From assembly GCA_029212745.1 (NCBI GenBank), contig JARGOL010000001.1, forward strand, positions 105,948-169,947: 64,000 nucleotides of DNA, written 5' to 3'. This document shows, one piece after another, positions 53,508 through 63,791 of this stretch. The first letter of the stretch is position 1, and each line of letters begins with the position of its first letter. Source of the stretch: Alcanivoracaceae bacterium. Lineage in GTDB: Bacteria > Pseudomonadota > Gammaproteobacteria > Pseudomonadales > Alcanivoracaceae. A program made the translations under genes and the position numbers. A model generated the notes under the pieces. It was not told the DNA's origin and searched no databases. It worked only from the letters and a program-made list of their open reading frames with translations.

Positions 53508-55403
53508 ATGGAATGTCTGGCAACGTCCCGGGGGCGCGGCGGCGCGGGGACGCCTGAATCGATGCGCGGGCTGCTGCTGACGCTGCTCCTGCTGCTGGCC
53601 TGGCAACCGGCCGCTGCTTCCGTCGAGCTTTCCCTGAATGACGCCAGTATTTCCCTTGGCCCGTATCTGAGCATCTACCGCGACGCCGACGGCAGCCTGG
53701 ACGTGACTGATGTCCTCGAAAATGACCTGCCCTGGGAACGCTGGCACAAGGAATCCGTCAGCCTGGGCATGGACCGCGCTGATTTCTGGTTCCGTCTGGA
53801 AATCGACAACCAGACGCCGTTTCCGCAACAACGCTTGCTGGAAATTGCCTACCCGTCACTGGACAAGATCACCATCTACCAGATTCGCAGCGGCATCTCT
53901 GACAAGGAATTTGTCATGGGTGACGAGCTCCCGTTCAGCAACCGGCCCATCAACCATCACTACTTTGTCACGCCGCTCGACTTTCGCGCCAATGAAACGC
54001 AGACCATCCTGATCCATGTAAAAACCGAGGGTGTCCTGCAGCTACCCCTGACACTCTGGGAAGAGCGGGCCTTTGCCGCCTATGACCAGTCGCGCCAGCT
54101 GCTCGCCGGCATGTACTTCGGCGTCATGCTGGTGATGCTGTTGTACAACCTGTTCATGTTCCTCGGTGTCGGCGACCGCAGCCATATCTACTACGTCGGT
54201 TTCGTTCTTTCGGTGCCGCTGTTTGTATCCTCCCTAATGGGCTATTCGTTCCAGTATTTCTGGCCTGACGCACCGGCCTGGAATGGCAAGAGTATCGGCC
54301 TTTTCCTGACCGCCACCGTGCTGTTCGCCGGGCTGTTCACCAACAATTTCCTTGAGCTGTACAAGCCGGAAAAGCCGGCCTGGGTACGCCAGGGCATGAA
54401 GACCATGATCGGACTGATCTGCCTGATGTTCCTGACTGTGTTCCTGCTCGACTACAACACCATGTTGCGCATAGTCATCATCACCTCCGTGCTGGCCTGC
54501 GCCTCGGCACTGGTGGTGGGTGTTCATGGCTGGATTACGCACCAGGTGCAGGCGCGCTTCTATGTGCTGGCCTGGAGCGCCCTGCTGCTCGGCGGCATCA
54601 TACTCGCCGGCAACAAGTTTTCCCTGATCCCGCAAAATTCGTTTACGGACAATGCCGTCCAGATCGGTTCCAGCCTGCTGGTGGTGCTGCTTTCCTTCGC
54701 CATGGCTGAGCGCATCAACAACGAAAAGCGCAAGCGTTACCGTGCCCAGATGCAGGCCCTGCAGAACGAGCGCAAGGCACGTAATGCCCAGCAGGAAGCC
54801 AACCGCCAGCTGGAAGCCAAGGTGACCGAGCGCACAGAGGCGCTGGCCCGGGCCAATGCCACATTGCAGGAACTGTCTGCCCGCGATGCACTGACCGGAC
54901 TCTACAACCGGCGCTATCTGGACGAGCTGCTGGTGCGTGAATACACGCGCAGCTATCGTCACCGCGAGCCGGTTTCCCTGCTGTTGCTGGACATTGACCA
55001 CTTCAAGCAGTTCAACGACACCTACGGGCATCTTGTGGGGGATGACTGTCTGCGGCTGGTGGCCGCCTGCATCGAGGAATGCGCCAACCGCGCGGCCGAC
55101 ACGGTGGCACGCTACGGCGGTGAGGAGTTCTGCGTGGTCCTTCCTGACACCGACCTGGAGGGGGCAGAAGCGGTGGCAGAGCGTATCCGCCAACGGACCG
55201 AGAAACTGCGATTTGAGGTGGCCGGCAAGCTTGTTCCCATCACCGCCAGCCTTGGCGTCGCCTGCCATTTCCCCACCCAGGTGGATGCCGCCGAGGCCCT
55301 GCTGAAGGCTGCGGACGATGCCCTTTACAGCGCCAAGGACGCTGGCCGCAACCGGGTCGCCTGCGCACCCACCCATGGCGCCACCAACACCAGCGATGCC
55401 TGA
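53508..55403 (+). CDS. Diguanylate cyclase with 7TM sensory module (7TMR-DISM)
   Basis: The 631-residue protein has an N-terminal signal/membrane segment (residues about 20-38), a periplasmic 7TMR-DISMED2 carbohydrate-binding-like domain (about 40-190), seven membrane segments (about 195-395), a coiled-coil linker and a GGDEF domain with GGEEF at 537-541 and the inhibitory site RAAD nine residues before. It should make cyclic di-GMP in response to a periplasmic ligand. GAGAGGAG seven bases before the ATG at 53508 supports that start; a Met at codon 19 would give a more usual signal peptide but has no ribosome-binding site. A bidirectional terminator follows. Confidence 0.9.
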   Translation: MECLATSRGRGGAGTPESMRGLLLTLLLLLAWQPAAASVELSLNDASISLGPYLSIYRDADGSLDVTDVLENDLPWERWHKESVSLGMDRADFWFRLEIDNQTPFPQQRLLEIAYPSLDKITIYQIRSGISDKEFVMGDELPFSNRPINHHYFVTPLDFRANETQTILIHVKTEGVLQLPLTLWEERAFAAYDQSRQLLAGMYFGVMLVMLLYNLFMFLGVGDRSHIYYVGFVLSVPLFVSSLMGYSFQYFWPDAPAWNGKSIGLFLTATVLFAGLFTNNFLELYKPEKPAWVRQGMKTMIGLICLMFLTVFLLDYNTMLRIVIITSVLACASALVVGVHGWITHQVQARFYVLAWSALLLGGIILAGNKFSLIPQNSFTDNAVQIGSSLLVVLLSFAMAERINNEKRKRYRAQMQALQNERKARNAQQEANRQLEAKVTERTEALARANATLQELSARDALTGLYNRRYLDELLVREYTRSYRHREPVSLLLLDIDHFKQFNDTYGHLVGDDCLRLVAACIEECANRAADTVARYGGEEFCVVLPDTDLEGAEAVAERIRQRTEKLRFEVAGKLVPITASLGVACHFPTQVDAAEALLKAADDALYSAKDAGRNRVACAPTHGATNTSDA

Positions 55404-55424
55404 CACGGCCAGACTGTTGGCCAC

Positions 55425-55452
55425 AAAAAAGGCGGGCTCATGCCCGCCTTTC
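55425..55452. terminator. Bidirectional Rho-independent terminator
   Basis: Stem GGCGGGC-TCAT-GCCCGCC (55431-55448) with six A residues to the left and TTTCTC to the right. It separates the convergent 7TM diguanylate cyclase and cysH genes and can serve both. Confidence 0.88.
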
Positions 55453-55475
55453 TCATTTGCCCGTTGCTACCGGCA

Positions 55476-56189
55476 CTACAGGTGCAGGCCACACTCGGTT
55501 TTTTCCTTGCCCTGCCAGCGTCCGGCACGGCCATCACCCTTGACGGTGCAGTGGGTGCACCCGATGGAGCTGTAGCCCTCTGCCACCAGCGGGTGGAATG
55601 GCAGGTCATGATCACTGATGTAGGCGTCGCGCTCTTCCCGGGTGACATCAATCATCGGGTTGAACTTGATGATGCCGCGGCGCTCCTCGAACACCTCAAG
55701 GCCGGCACGATGCTCGGTCTGCCAGCCCATCAGGCTGGACACCCAGACATGAAAGTTGCCCTTCACTTCTTCCAGCGGCTGCACCTTGTTGACCGAGCAG
55801 CACAGGTCCGGATCCTTTTCCCACAACCGCTCGCTTTGCGCATAGGCATGGTGATGCGGGTCCGGATTGATGTCCTCGACCTTGAGGTTGTACAGCTCTG
55901 ACAGGTACTTCTTGTAATCCAGCGTTTCGCTGAAATGGAAGCCGGTGTTGATGAAATGAATCACCTGCTCCGGGCGAATCCGCGAAATGATGTGCAGGAA
56001 GTAGGCGGAGGTGGCGGCGAAAGAAGAGGTCACCAGCACCTTCTCCGGGGCAAAGTCCTCATACAGGCGGGCAATACGGGCTTCGAAGTCCAGCGGCGCA
56101 TAGACACGGTTCAGTTCGGCAATGTCCTCGTAGGACAGGCCTGCACTGTTGTCTCCCACCCGTGTAATCAGTTGTGCACTGCTGCTCAT
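55476..56189 (-). CDS. cysH: Adenylylsulfate/phosphoadenylylsulfate reductase, iron-sulfur type
   Basis: The 237-residue reductase reduces activated sulfate (APS or PAPS) to sulfite with thioredoxin in assimilatory sulfate reduction. It has the two Cys pairs that bind a [4Fe-4S] cluster, Cys130-Cys131 (DLCCSVNKVQPL) and Cys211/Cys214 (IGCTHC), which mark the APS-reductase type, and the catalytic Cys233 in the C-terminal ECGLHL. The nucleotide loop reads TSSFAATSA. No other sulfur genes lie nearby. It is divergent from the AGCS symporter gene across a notably AT-rich gap of 144 bases. Confidence 0.93.
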   Translation of the reverse strand: MSSSAQLITRVGDNSAGLSYEDIAELNRVYAPLDFEARIARLYEDFAPEKVLVTSSFAATSAYFLHIISRIRPEQVIHFINTGFHFSETLDYKKYLSELYNLKVEDINPDPHHHAYAQSERLWEKDPDLCCSVNKVQPLEEVKGNFHVWVSSLMGWQTEHRAGLEVFEERRGIIKFNPMIDVTREERDAYISDHDLPFHPLVAEGYSSIGCTHCTVKGDGRAGRWQGKEKTECGLHL

Positions 56190-56333
56190 GCCTCACCCGC
56201 TTTCAGTTGACCGGAGCACCATGATACGGGCCCGGCATAAAAACCGAAGGAATATATATTTTTATAGTTATGCCCTTCTGGCATATGCTGCCGCTTTTCC
56301 CTCCGCCGCCCCGCTCTGCTACCGTGAGGCGCC

Positions 56334-57710
56334 ATGAACCTGATCGCATCCGTTGAAAGCGCCCTGTCGGGCCTCGCTGCCTGGCTCTGGGGGCCTCCCA
56401 TGGTCATCCTGCTGGTGGGAGGGGGCCTGTTCCTGGTGGTCCATTCGCGCCTGCTGCCCTACCGCCACTTCCGCCATGCCATACGCGTGGCGCGCGGCGA
56501 CTATGACCATCCCGACGACGCCGGGCAGGTGCCCCATTTCCACGCCCTCAGCACGGCCCTGTCCGGCACCCTGGGCCTGGGCAACGTGGCAGGTGTTGCC
56601 GTTGCCATCACCATGGGCGGGCCCGGTGCCATTTTCTGGATGTGGGTGACAGCCCTGGTGGGGGTGGTCACCAAGTTCTACACCTGCACGCTGGCGATCA
56701 TGTACCGCGGTCGTGACAGCCAAGGCGAGTTGCAGGGCGGGCCCATGTATGTGGTGCGCGAGGGGCTCGGGCCACGCTGGTGGCCGCTGGCCCTTCTGTT
56801 CGCCCTGGCCGGGCTGGTGGGCACGCTGCCGGTGTTCCAGGCCAACCAGCTGGTGGCACTGCTGCGTGACACCATCGCCATTCCCGCCGGCCTTGCCACG
56901 GGCGACGAACATTTCCTGTTTGACCTGGCCTGTGGTGCGGTCATTGCGCTGCTTGTGCTGACCGTGGTGGTGGGCCATGTGCAACGCGTCGGCCGGGTAA
57001 CGGCGCGCCTGGTGCCCGCCATGGTGCTGGGCTACCTGCTGCTCAGTGCCGGGGTACTGGTGCAGTTTGCCGGCGCCATCCCGTCGGCACTGCTGCAGAT
57101 CATCAGCGACGCCTTCAGCGGCGAAGCAGCGGCCGGCGGCCTGGTGGGGACGGTGATCATGATCGGGGTGCGCCGTGGCGCCTTTTCCAACGAGGCCGGC
57201 ATCGGTACCGAAGCCATGGCCCACGGGGCCGCCAAGACCAGCGAACCGGTGCGCGAGGGCCTGGTGGCCATGCTTGGCCCGATAATCGACACACTGCTGG
57301 TATGCACCCTGACCGCACTGGTGATCCTGGTGACCGGGGTGTGGGACGGTGGTGACCTGGACGGCGTCACCCTGACGGCGATGGCGTTCGAGTTCGCCTA
57401 TCCTGGTGTAGGCGCCATCCTGCTCACCGTGATGGTCACCCTGCTGGCTCTGAGCACCATCCTGAGTTTCTGGTATTACGGCAGCAAGTGCCTGGGGTAT
57501 CTGGCAGGCGCAGAGCACCAGCATCACTACATCTGGATCTACAGCGTGCTGGTGGTGGTGGGCTCGGTCAGTTCACTGACCCTGGTGATCAGCCTGATCG
57601 ATGCCATGTATGCCTTGATGGCCGTGCCCACCATGGTCTCTACCCTGTTGCTGGCACCCCGCGTGCGCCGGGCCGCCCGGGAATACTTTCGCCTGCGGGT
57701 GGCCGACTGA
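56334..57710 (+). CDS. Alanine/glycine:cation symporter (AGCS family)
   Basis: The 458-residue membrane protein has about eleven segments and matches the sodium:alanine/glycine symporters (AlsT/DagA): GTLGLGNVAGVAVAITMGGPGAIFWMW region, RRGAFSNEAGIGTEAMAHGAAKT region and the C-terminal STILSFWYYGSKCL. It imports small neutral amino acids with Na+ (or H+) across the cytoplasmic membrane. GTGAGG precedes the ATG. It stands alone. Confidence 0.92.
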   Translation: MNLIASVESALSGLAAWLWGPPMVILLVGGGLFLVVHSRLLPYRHFRHAIRVARGDYDHPDDAGQVPHFHALSTALSGTLGLGNVAGVAVAITMGGPGAIFWMWVTALVGVVTKFYTCTLAIMYRGRDSQGELQGGPMYVVREGLGPRWWPLALLFALAGLVGTLPVFQANQLVALLRDTIAIPAGLATGDEHFLFDLACGAVIALLVLTVVVGHVQRVGRVTARLVPAMVLGYLLLSAGVLVQFAGAIPSALLQIISDAFSGEAAAGGLVGTVIMIGVRRGAFSNEAGIGTEAMAHGAAKTSEPVREGLVAMLGPIIDTLLVCTLTALVILVTGVWDGGDLDGVTLTAMAFEFAYPGVGAILLTVMVTLLALSTILSFWYYGSKCLGYLAGAEHQHHYIWIYSVLVVVGSVSSLTLVISLIDAMYALMAVPTMVSTLLLAPRVRRAAREYFRLRVAD

Positions 57711-57728
57711 CGCGAATGCCAACGCTGC

Positions 57729-58025
57729 TCAGTCCATCGGACGGCTGCGCACATCACGGATGCCGTCGGCAAACCGTTTACGTGCCTCTTCGAGACTGCT
57801 CCTGACATCGTCGAAGGCATCGTCGGCGGCTTCGCGCGCCTTGTCGAACTTGCTCGACAACTCACGGCGCTTCTCTTTCAGCTCCAGCTTGCGCCGCTCC
57901 CATTCATGGCGAACCTGCTCGCTGGCCTTGTCCGCTTTCAGGTCCAGGTTTTCCAGCTCACGGTCCAGGGCATCCAGCTGTTCCCGGGCCTTGTCCAGGT
58001 ATGCCTGTCTGCTGTTGTCACTCAT
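57729..58025 (-). CDS. Small coiled-coil protein (paralogue 2)
   Basis: The 98-residue product is highly charged and helical throughout (LDALDRELENLDLKADKA, RRKLELKEKRREL), without signal peptide. It is a remote paralogue of the 98-residue coiled-coil protein at 48491-48787. It resembles sll1863-like stress-response proteins; function is not assigned. The ATG at 58025 follows GAGGAGCG; the frame is open 18 codons upstream without a ribosome-binding site. It lies 87 bases downstream of alkB in the same direction. Confidence 0.72.
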   Translation of the reverse strand: MSDNSRQAYLDKAREQLDALDRELENLDLKADKASEQVRHEWERRKLELKEKRRELSSKFDKAREAADDAFDDVRSSLEEARKRFADGIRDVRSRPMD

Positions 58026-58112
58026 GGTGTCGCTCCTCGTTGCCGGATGAGCCTTCACCCTAACAGCGGGCGAAGGCACAGCAAGCTGGCCGTTTCAATT
58101 GTTCAACAAGGA

Positions 58113-59279
58113 TCAGGCCCGGGCGTCAGCCGTGTGACCGCGTGCCGCCTGCTCGAACTGATCAGCAGAGAGCTGCCACTCCTCACCCTTGTAGTAGGCC
58201 TCCACGCGCGGGTTCATGACCCGGAACCAGAGCGGCGGAATCAGCGCCAGTACATACATGCCGGCATACCCGGTGGGCAGTTGCGGCGCTTCATCATAAT
58301 GGCGCAGCACCTGGTAACGCCGCTGCGGGAAGGCGTGGTGATCGGAATGGCGCTGCAGGTGGAACAGGCCCATGTTGGTGAGCAGGTAATTGCTGTTCCA
58401 GGAATGGGCCGGCGTGGTGCGCTCGTAGCGACCACTGGGGAGCTTGCGGCGGTGCAGGCCGTAGTGCTCGACATAGTTGATGATTTCCAGCGTGGTAAAG
58501 CTCATCCAGCTGACGCCGAGATAGAACACCACACCCATCCAGCCGAACAGCAGGCCCCAGGTGGCTACCAGGGCGGCACTGATGGCGTACCACCAGATCA
58601 GCTCATTGCGCCAGTGGAATGCCGGCAGGCCGCGGCGCTGCAGGCGGGTTGCCTCCAGCTTCCAGGCGTTGAGGAAGTTGTGCACATAGGCGTGCGGCAG
58701 AAACTGGTAGAGGCTCTGGCCGTATCGTGATGAGGACGCATCCTCCGGTGTGGACACGGTGACATGGTGCCCGCGCACGTGCTCGACCTTGAAACCGGCA
58801 TAGCAGACCGACGCATACAGCAGGCCACCGGCCCAGTTCTCCAGCTTGTTGCGCTTGTGGATCAGCTCATGACCGACATTGATGGCAAGGATGGCACTGC
58901 AGATACCGCAGGAGAGTATCCAGCCGATCTGGCCCGCCAGGGACAGCTCCGGTGTGTGCACAAACACCCAGGCACCAAACGCAAGCACGGCAAACTGGGC
59001 CGGCACCACCATCAGCGTGAGCACGGAGTACCATTTCTGGTTGGCCATGCGCTCTACCTGTTCATCGGTGGGATTGGCCGGATCGGTGCCGACAATGTGA
59101 TCAACGATGGGAAGGGCCACGAAGATGAGGAACAGCGGCCACCAGGCATACAGGTTATAGGCACCGCTTTCCTGCATGTTCTGCCAGGCGTTGTACGGCA
59201 GCCAGGCAACCCAGAACACGATCAGGTACAGAACCGACTTGATGGCGATCATCACGCTGGCAGGCAATTTCGAAAACAT
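58113..59279 (-). CDS. alkB: Alkane 1-monooxygenase
   Basis: The 388-residue integral membrane diiron enzyme hydroxylates medium-chain n-alkanes to 1-alkanols using O2 and electrons from rubredoxin. All His motifs are present: HELIH at 137-141, HVRGHH at 167-172, NYVEHYGLHR at 268-277 and LQRHSDHH at 308-315, with six membrane segments. No rubredoxin or rubredoxin reductase gene lies in the window. It is divergent from an AraC-type regulator gene, and a perfect inverted repeat lies between them. The products would feed the wax ester and fatty acid pathways. Confidence 0.95.
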   Translation of the reverse strand: MFSKLPASVMIAIKSVLYLIVFWVAWLPYNAWQNMQESGAYNLYAWWPLFLIFVALPIVDHIVGTDPANPTDEQVERMANQKWYSVLTLMVVPAQFAVLAFGAWVFVHTPELSLAGQIGWILSCGICSAILAINVGHELIHKRNKLENWAGGLLYASVCYAGFKVEHVRGHHVTVSTPEDASSSRYGQSLYQFLPHAYVHNFLNAWKLEATRLQRRGLPAFHWRNELIWWYAISAALVATWGLLFGWMGVVFYLGVSWMSFTTLEIINYVEHYGLHRRKLPSGRYERTTPAHSWNSNYLLTNMGLFHLQRHSDHHAFPQRRYQVLRHYDEAPQLPTGYAGMYVLALIPPLWFRVMNPRVEAYYKGEEWQLSADQFEQAARGHTADARA

Positions 59280-59380
59280 GGTGCTCTCCCCTGTTGTTGT
59301 TTTCCCCCGGCATAACCACCGGGCGATCTGCTCACCCTGACACTATGCCGGTGGCTGGCGGCACCCGGCAGGTCGTGATT

Positions 59381-59396
59381 TGACAACAACTTGTCA
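59381..59396. promoter_or_regulatory. Inverted repeat TGACAA-N4-TTGTCA between alkB and its regulator
   Basis: A perfect 6-base dyad with a 4-base spacer lies 19 bases before the regulator start and about 100 bases before alkB. The left arm also contains TTGACA, a possible -35 hexamer for the regulator gene, so bound protein would block its promoter. An operator for the adjacent AraC-type protein is a reasonable guess. Confidence 0.45.
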
Positions 59397-59414
59397 TTTT
59401 CAGACACTAGCCCC

Positions 59415-60467
59415 ATGAACTTGACTGCTTCCCCGGCCTGGGGTGATGCCGGCCTGACCGCCAGCCGCTACCTGGTGTTACTGCTGGAAATACTGGAGAG
59501 CCGCGGCATCGACGCCACGGCGGTGCTGGCGGGCAGCGGGCTGAGCCGCACGGCGCTGGAATCGGCCGGCAGTTACGTCAGCGCCAGCGAGCTGCAGAAA
59601 CTGCTGGCTAATGCCGAGCGCCTGAGCAACGACCGGCTGCTGGGCATGGCGCTGGGGAAGCAGCTCAACCTCAGTGCCCACGGCACCATCGGCTTTACCG
59701 GCATGACCGCCGCCAATGCCCGCGACGCCATTGCGCTGGCCGTGGAGGACTTCGCCCTGGTCACCGCACTGGTGCAGCTGCACTTCGCCGAGGGTGCCAC
59801 ACAGAGCCGTATCACCATCCAGCCTGCCCCGGGGCTGGACCCGGCCAGCGAACGGTTTGTCGTGCAGACGCTGATCAGCAGCATCGACCTGATGGGTACG
59901 TTCCTGCTCGGGCAGTACCAGCCGTCATTTCGCATTGACCTTACCTGGCCGCAGGAACCCGGGCTGCAGACGTGCCTGGGTGCGGCGATCAGTTCACTGA
60001 CTTTCGACCAGCCGCAGCACTGCATTCACCTGTCCAGTCACCTGCTCGACATCCCCTTTGCCCTGGCGGACAGCCGCGCCCATGCCCAGGGCCGCCAGCG
60101 TTGCCAGCGTGAACTGCAGCAGTTGCAGCGCCAGCAGGGCCATGCCGCCCGGCTCTACCAGTACCTGCTGCAGCAGGCCGAGCAGGCACCCTCCATCGAG
60201 GACATTGCCAGCGCCCTGAATGTATCCTCGCGCACCGTGCACCGGCAGCTGGAAGCCGAAGGTGTGGGCTTTCGCGAATTGCTCAATGAGGCGCGCATGA
60301 CCCGCGCGCGCCACTACCTGTTGCGTGAGGGCTGTGGCATCACCGAAACGGCCCACCGGCTCGGCTACCAGGATTCGGCCAATTTTACCCGCGCGTTCAA
60401 GCGCCATATGGGCATGACGCCCAGTGCGTACCTGCGCCAGCACGACAGTACGGACCCGTCGCCATGA
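59415..60467 (+). CDS. AraC-family regulator, probably of alkB
   Basis: The 350-residue protein has an OruR-type ligand-binding N-terminal domain (about 15-205) and an AraC DNA-binding domain (about 250-345) with IEDIASALNVSSRTVHRQLEAEG and the second-helix signature ITETAHRLGYQDSANFTRAFKRHMGMTP region. Divergence from alkB suggests it controls alkane hydroxylation in response to an alkane or fatty acid; this is inference from position. The ATG at 59415 is chosen; a TTG at 59391 lies within the inverted repeat. The next gene starts in its stop codon (ATGA). Confidence 0.88.
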   Translation: MNLTASPAWGDAGLTASRYLVLLLEILESRGIDATAVLAGSGLSRTALESAGSYVSASELQKLLANAERLSNDRLLGMALGKQLNLSAHGTIGFTGMTAANARDAIALAVEDFALVTALVQLHFAEGATQSRITIQPAPGLDPASERFVVQTLISSIDLMGTFLLGQYQPSFRIDLTWPQEPGLQTCLGAAISSLTFDQPQHCIHLSSHLLDIPFALADSRAHAQGRQRCQRELQQLQRQQGHAARLYQYLLQQAEQAPSIEDIASALNVSSRTVHRQLEAEGVGFRELLNEARMTRARHYLLREGCGITETAHRLGYQDSANFTRAFKRHMGMTPSAYLRQHDSTDPSP

Positions 60468-60943
60468 CAGAGATGCTCAGAGACGCCAATTTTTCCCGCT
60501 GCCGGCGCTACCGCTACGCGCTCTGGCGCCAGTGGGGTGAGGGCGAGGATTTCGCCCTGATCATCGGCCTGAACCCGTCCACCGCTGATCACCGCAGGGA
60601 TGACCCCACCATTCGCCGCTGCATCGGCTTCGCCCGTGACTGGGGCTATGAACGTCTGTGCGTGGCCAACCTGTTTGCCTTTCGCGCCACCTACCCCGAT
60701 GACCTGAAAGCAGCGGCGGATCCCGTCGGCCCGGCCAACGATCGCTGGCTTCGCCGGCTGTTCGGCGAGGCGGCCTGCGTGGTGGCCGCGTGGGGAAATG
60801 ACGGCCAATTCCTCGGGCGCGCCGGGGACGTGCGCGCCATGTGGGACGACTGGCAGGTACTGCGCGTCAACCAGTCGGGCGAACCGGCCCATCCGTTGTA
60901 TCTGCCCGCCTCCCTGACGCCGGCCTCATGGCCGGCGCGATAA
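60464..60943 (+). CDS. DUF1643 family protein
   Basis: The 159-residue protein shows the DUF1643 pattern: RYRYALWR near the start, FALIIGLNPSTADHRRDDPTIRRC, then RLCVANLFAFRATYPDDL and a final VLRVNQSGEPAHPLYL. The family is widespread, is often seen near phages or restriction genes elsewhere, and has no proven function; the fold resembles uracil-DNA-glycosylase-like proteins by annotation in some members, which I cannot confirm. The ATG overlaps the regulator's stop codon by four bases, so it is translationally coupled to it. Confidence 0.85.
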   Translation: MTEMLRDANFSRCRRYRYALWRQWGEGEDFALIIGLNPSTADHRRDDPTIRRCIGFARDWGYERLCVANLFAFRATYPDDLKAAADPVGPANDRWLRRLFGEAACVVAAWGNDGQFLGRAGDVRAMWDDWQVLRVNQSGEPAHPLYLPASLTPASWPAR

Positions 60944-60973
60944 TGTGCGTCCCGGAGAGAAGGAGTCATACCC

Positions 60974-61375
60974 ATGCGGATTGTTGCACTGATGGTTGCC
61001 CTCGCACTTGTGCCGGTCGTGCAGGCTGACGACGACATCCCGATCCTCAACTACGATGCGCGGCCCCCTTTGAAGCAGCCCCCCCGCTTTGACCGTGATG
61101 ATGCCTTGACCGTCAACCGCAGCGATTTCCAGGTCCTGGATTACCAGTTGATGAGCAGCGAACAGGGCGAACGCTGGGCCGTGGTCACGGTGCGTAATAC
61201 CGCCACCGGTCAGCGCCTGCTGTCGGAGAAAATGCTGGTGGCGGAATTTGCCAATGGCGAACGCCGCTATCCGCTGGTGATGGAGGGCAAGGTGGCCGGT
61301 GGCGCCGTGCTTACCCGCACCGTGACGTTTGGCTACTCGCGCTTTCCCATCCTCCGCTTGATCGGCAGTCGCTGA
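60974..61375 (+). CDS. Small exported hypothetical protein
   Basis: A signal peptide (cleavage near VQADD) is followed by about 115 residues with a beta-rich, Ig-like character (WAVVTVRNTATGQRLLSEKM, VLTRTVTFGYSRFPI). No Cys after cleavage and no known domain. It may be a periplasmic protein. AGAGAAGGAG precedes the ATG. It lies 30 bases after the DUF1643 gene and could share its transcript. Confidence 0.7.
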   Translation: MRIVALMVALALVPVVQADDDIPILNYDARPPLKQPPRFDRDDALTVNRSDFQVLDYQLMSSEQGERWAVVTVRNTATGQRLLSEKMLVAEFANGERRYPLVMEGKVAGGAVLTRTVTFGYSRFPILRLIGSR

Positions 61376-61503
61376 CCTTCACAGCACCGCGACGGCGTGG
61401 CGGGCAATTTGAGGCCTGTGCCCATCAGGGGTAGCCTGCAGTCATGTACCTGTCACAGCAGCCAGCGACGCTGGCTGGAAACAGGCGTAACCGGGAGGGG
61501 CCG

Positions 61504-62816
<1,313 letters not shown>

Positions 62817-62817
<1 letters not shown>

Positions 62818-63791
62818 TGAACAGCATGCCCGCACTGCGCAACCGCTACCGTTTCATAGACAGGGCGCCCGCCGTCAGCGACGCCTGCAATGATATCCTT
62901 GCCGGGCTGAGCCAGCCCCGCAAATGCATATCACCGCGCTTTTTTTATGACGATACCGGGTCGGCCCTGTTCGAGGAGATCACCCGCCAGCCGGAGTATT
63001 ACCCGACGCGCACCGAACGACAGCTGCTGCATGCGCATGCCGGCGATATTGCCGCCGCCCTTCCCAGTGATTGCACCCTGCTGGAACCCGGTGCCGGCAG
63101 CTGTGAGAAAGTGCGCCTGTTGCTCGATGACATCCGGCCAGCCTGCTATGTGCCCATGGATATCGCCGGCGGCTTCCTGTGCCAGGCGGCGGACAGCCTT
63201 TGTCGCGAGTATCCGTGGCTGCCCGTAACTGCCATTGCCGCCGAATTCAACCAGTTCTCGGCAGTGGACGAAGCCGTGCCGGCACGCAACCGGGTGGTGT
63301 TCTATCCTGGCTCCACGCTGGGCAACTTCTCACCGCAGGCGGCCACCACGTTCCTGTCAGGGATCCGCACCGTACTGGGCGAGGACGGCCACCTGCTGAT
63401 CGGCGTCGACATGCACAAGGATGCAGACGTCCTGAATGCCGCCTACAACGACCGCGCCGGCATCACCGCACGCTTCAACCTCAATGCACTGGCACACATC
63501 AACCGGGTGGCGCAGGCGGATTTCGACCTCGACGATTTCGAGCACCTGGCGTTCTACAACTGTGACCAGCGCCGCATCGAGATGCACCTGCGCTGCCGCC
63601 GCGCGCATCGCGCCCGCTGCGCCGGCCAGCACCTGGATTTCGCCGCCGGCGAAACCATTCATACGGAGTACTCCCACAAATACACCGTGGCGTCGTTCAA
63701 ACAGCTGGTGAAGGAAGCCGGTCTGGCAGTGACCCGGCAATGGCAGGATGACAAAGGCTGGTTTTCGGTGTTCCTGTGCCAGCCGGCGTGA
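62817..63791 (+). CDS. egtD: L-histidine N-alpha-methyltransferase EgtD
   Basis: The 324-residue methyltransferase trimethylates the histidine alpha-amino group with S-adenosylmethionine to give hercynine, the first step of ergothioneine synthesis. Family marks are RKCISPRFFYDDTGSALFEEI region, TRQPEYYPTRTE, LLEPGAGSCEKVR for cofactor binding, VVFYPGSTLGNFSP and IHTEYSHKYT near the end. Its ATG overlaps the egtB stop codon (TGATG), so the pair is coupled. Ergothioneine would protect against oxidative stress, suitable for an oxygenase-rich metabolism. Confidence 0.94.

Noticed and set aside
54234-55424. Long open frame antisense to the 7TM diguanylate cyclase gene
   Set aside because: The sense frame has a complete sensory and GGDEF architecture; the antisense frame starts inside the terminator area and shows no domain.
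56319-57527. 402-codon open frame antisense to the AGCS symporter gene
   Set aside because: His/Gln/Gly-rich mirror of a membrane protein gene without ribosome-binding site.
61398-61413. TGGCGGG-CAAT-TTGAG resembling a sigma-54 promoter upstream of egtB
   Set aside because: The -12 element lacks GC, no NtrC-like or other enhancer dyad lies upstream, and chance matches of this quality are expected in GC-rich DNA.
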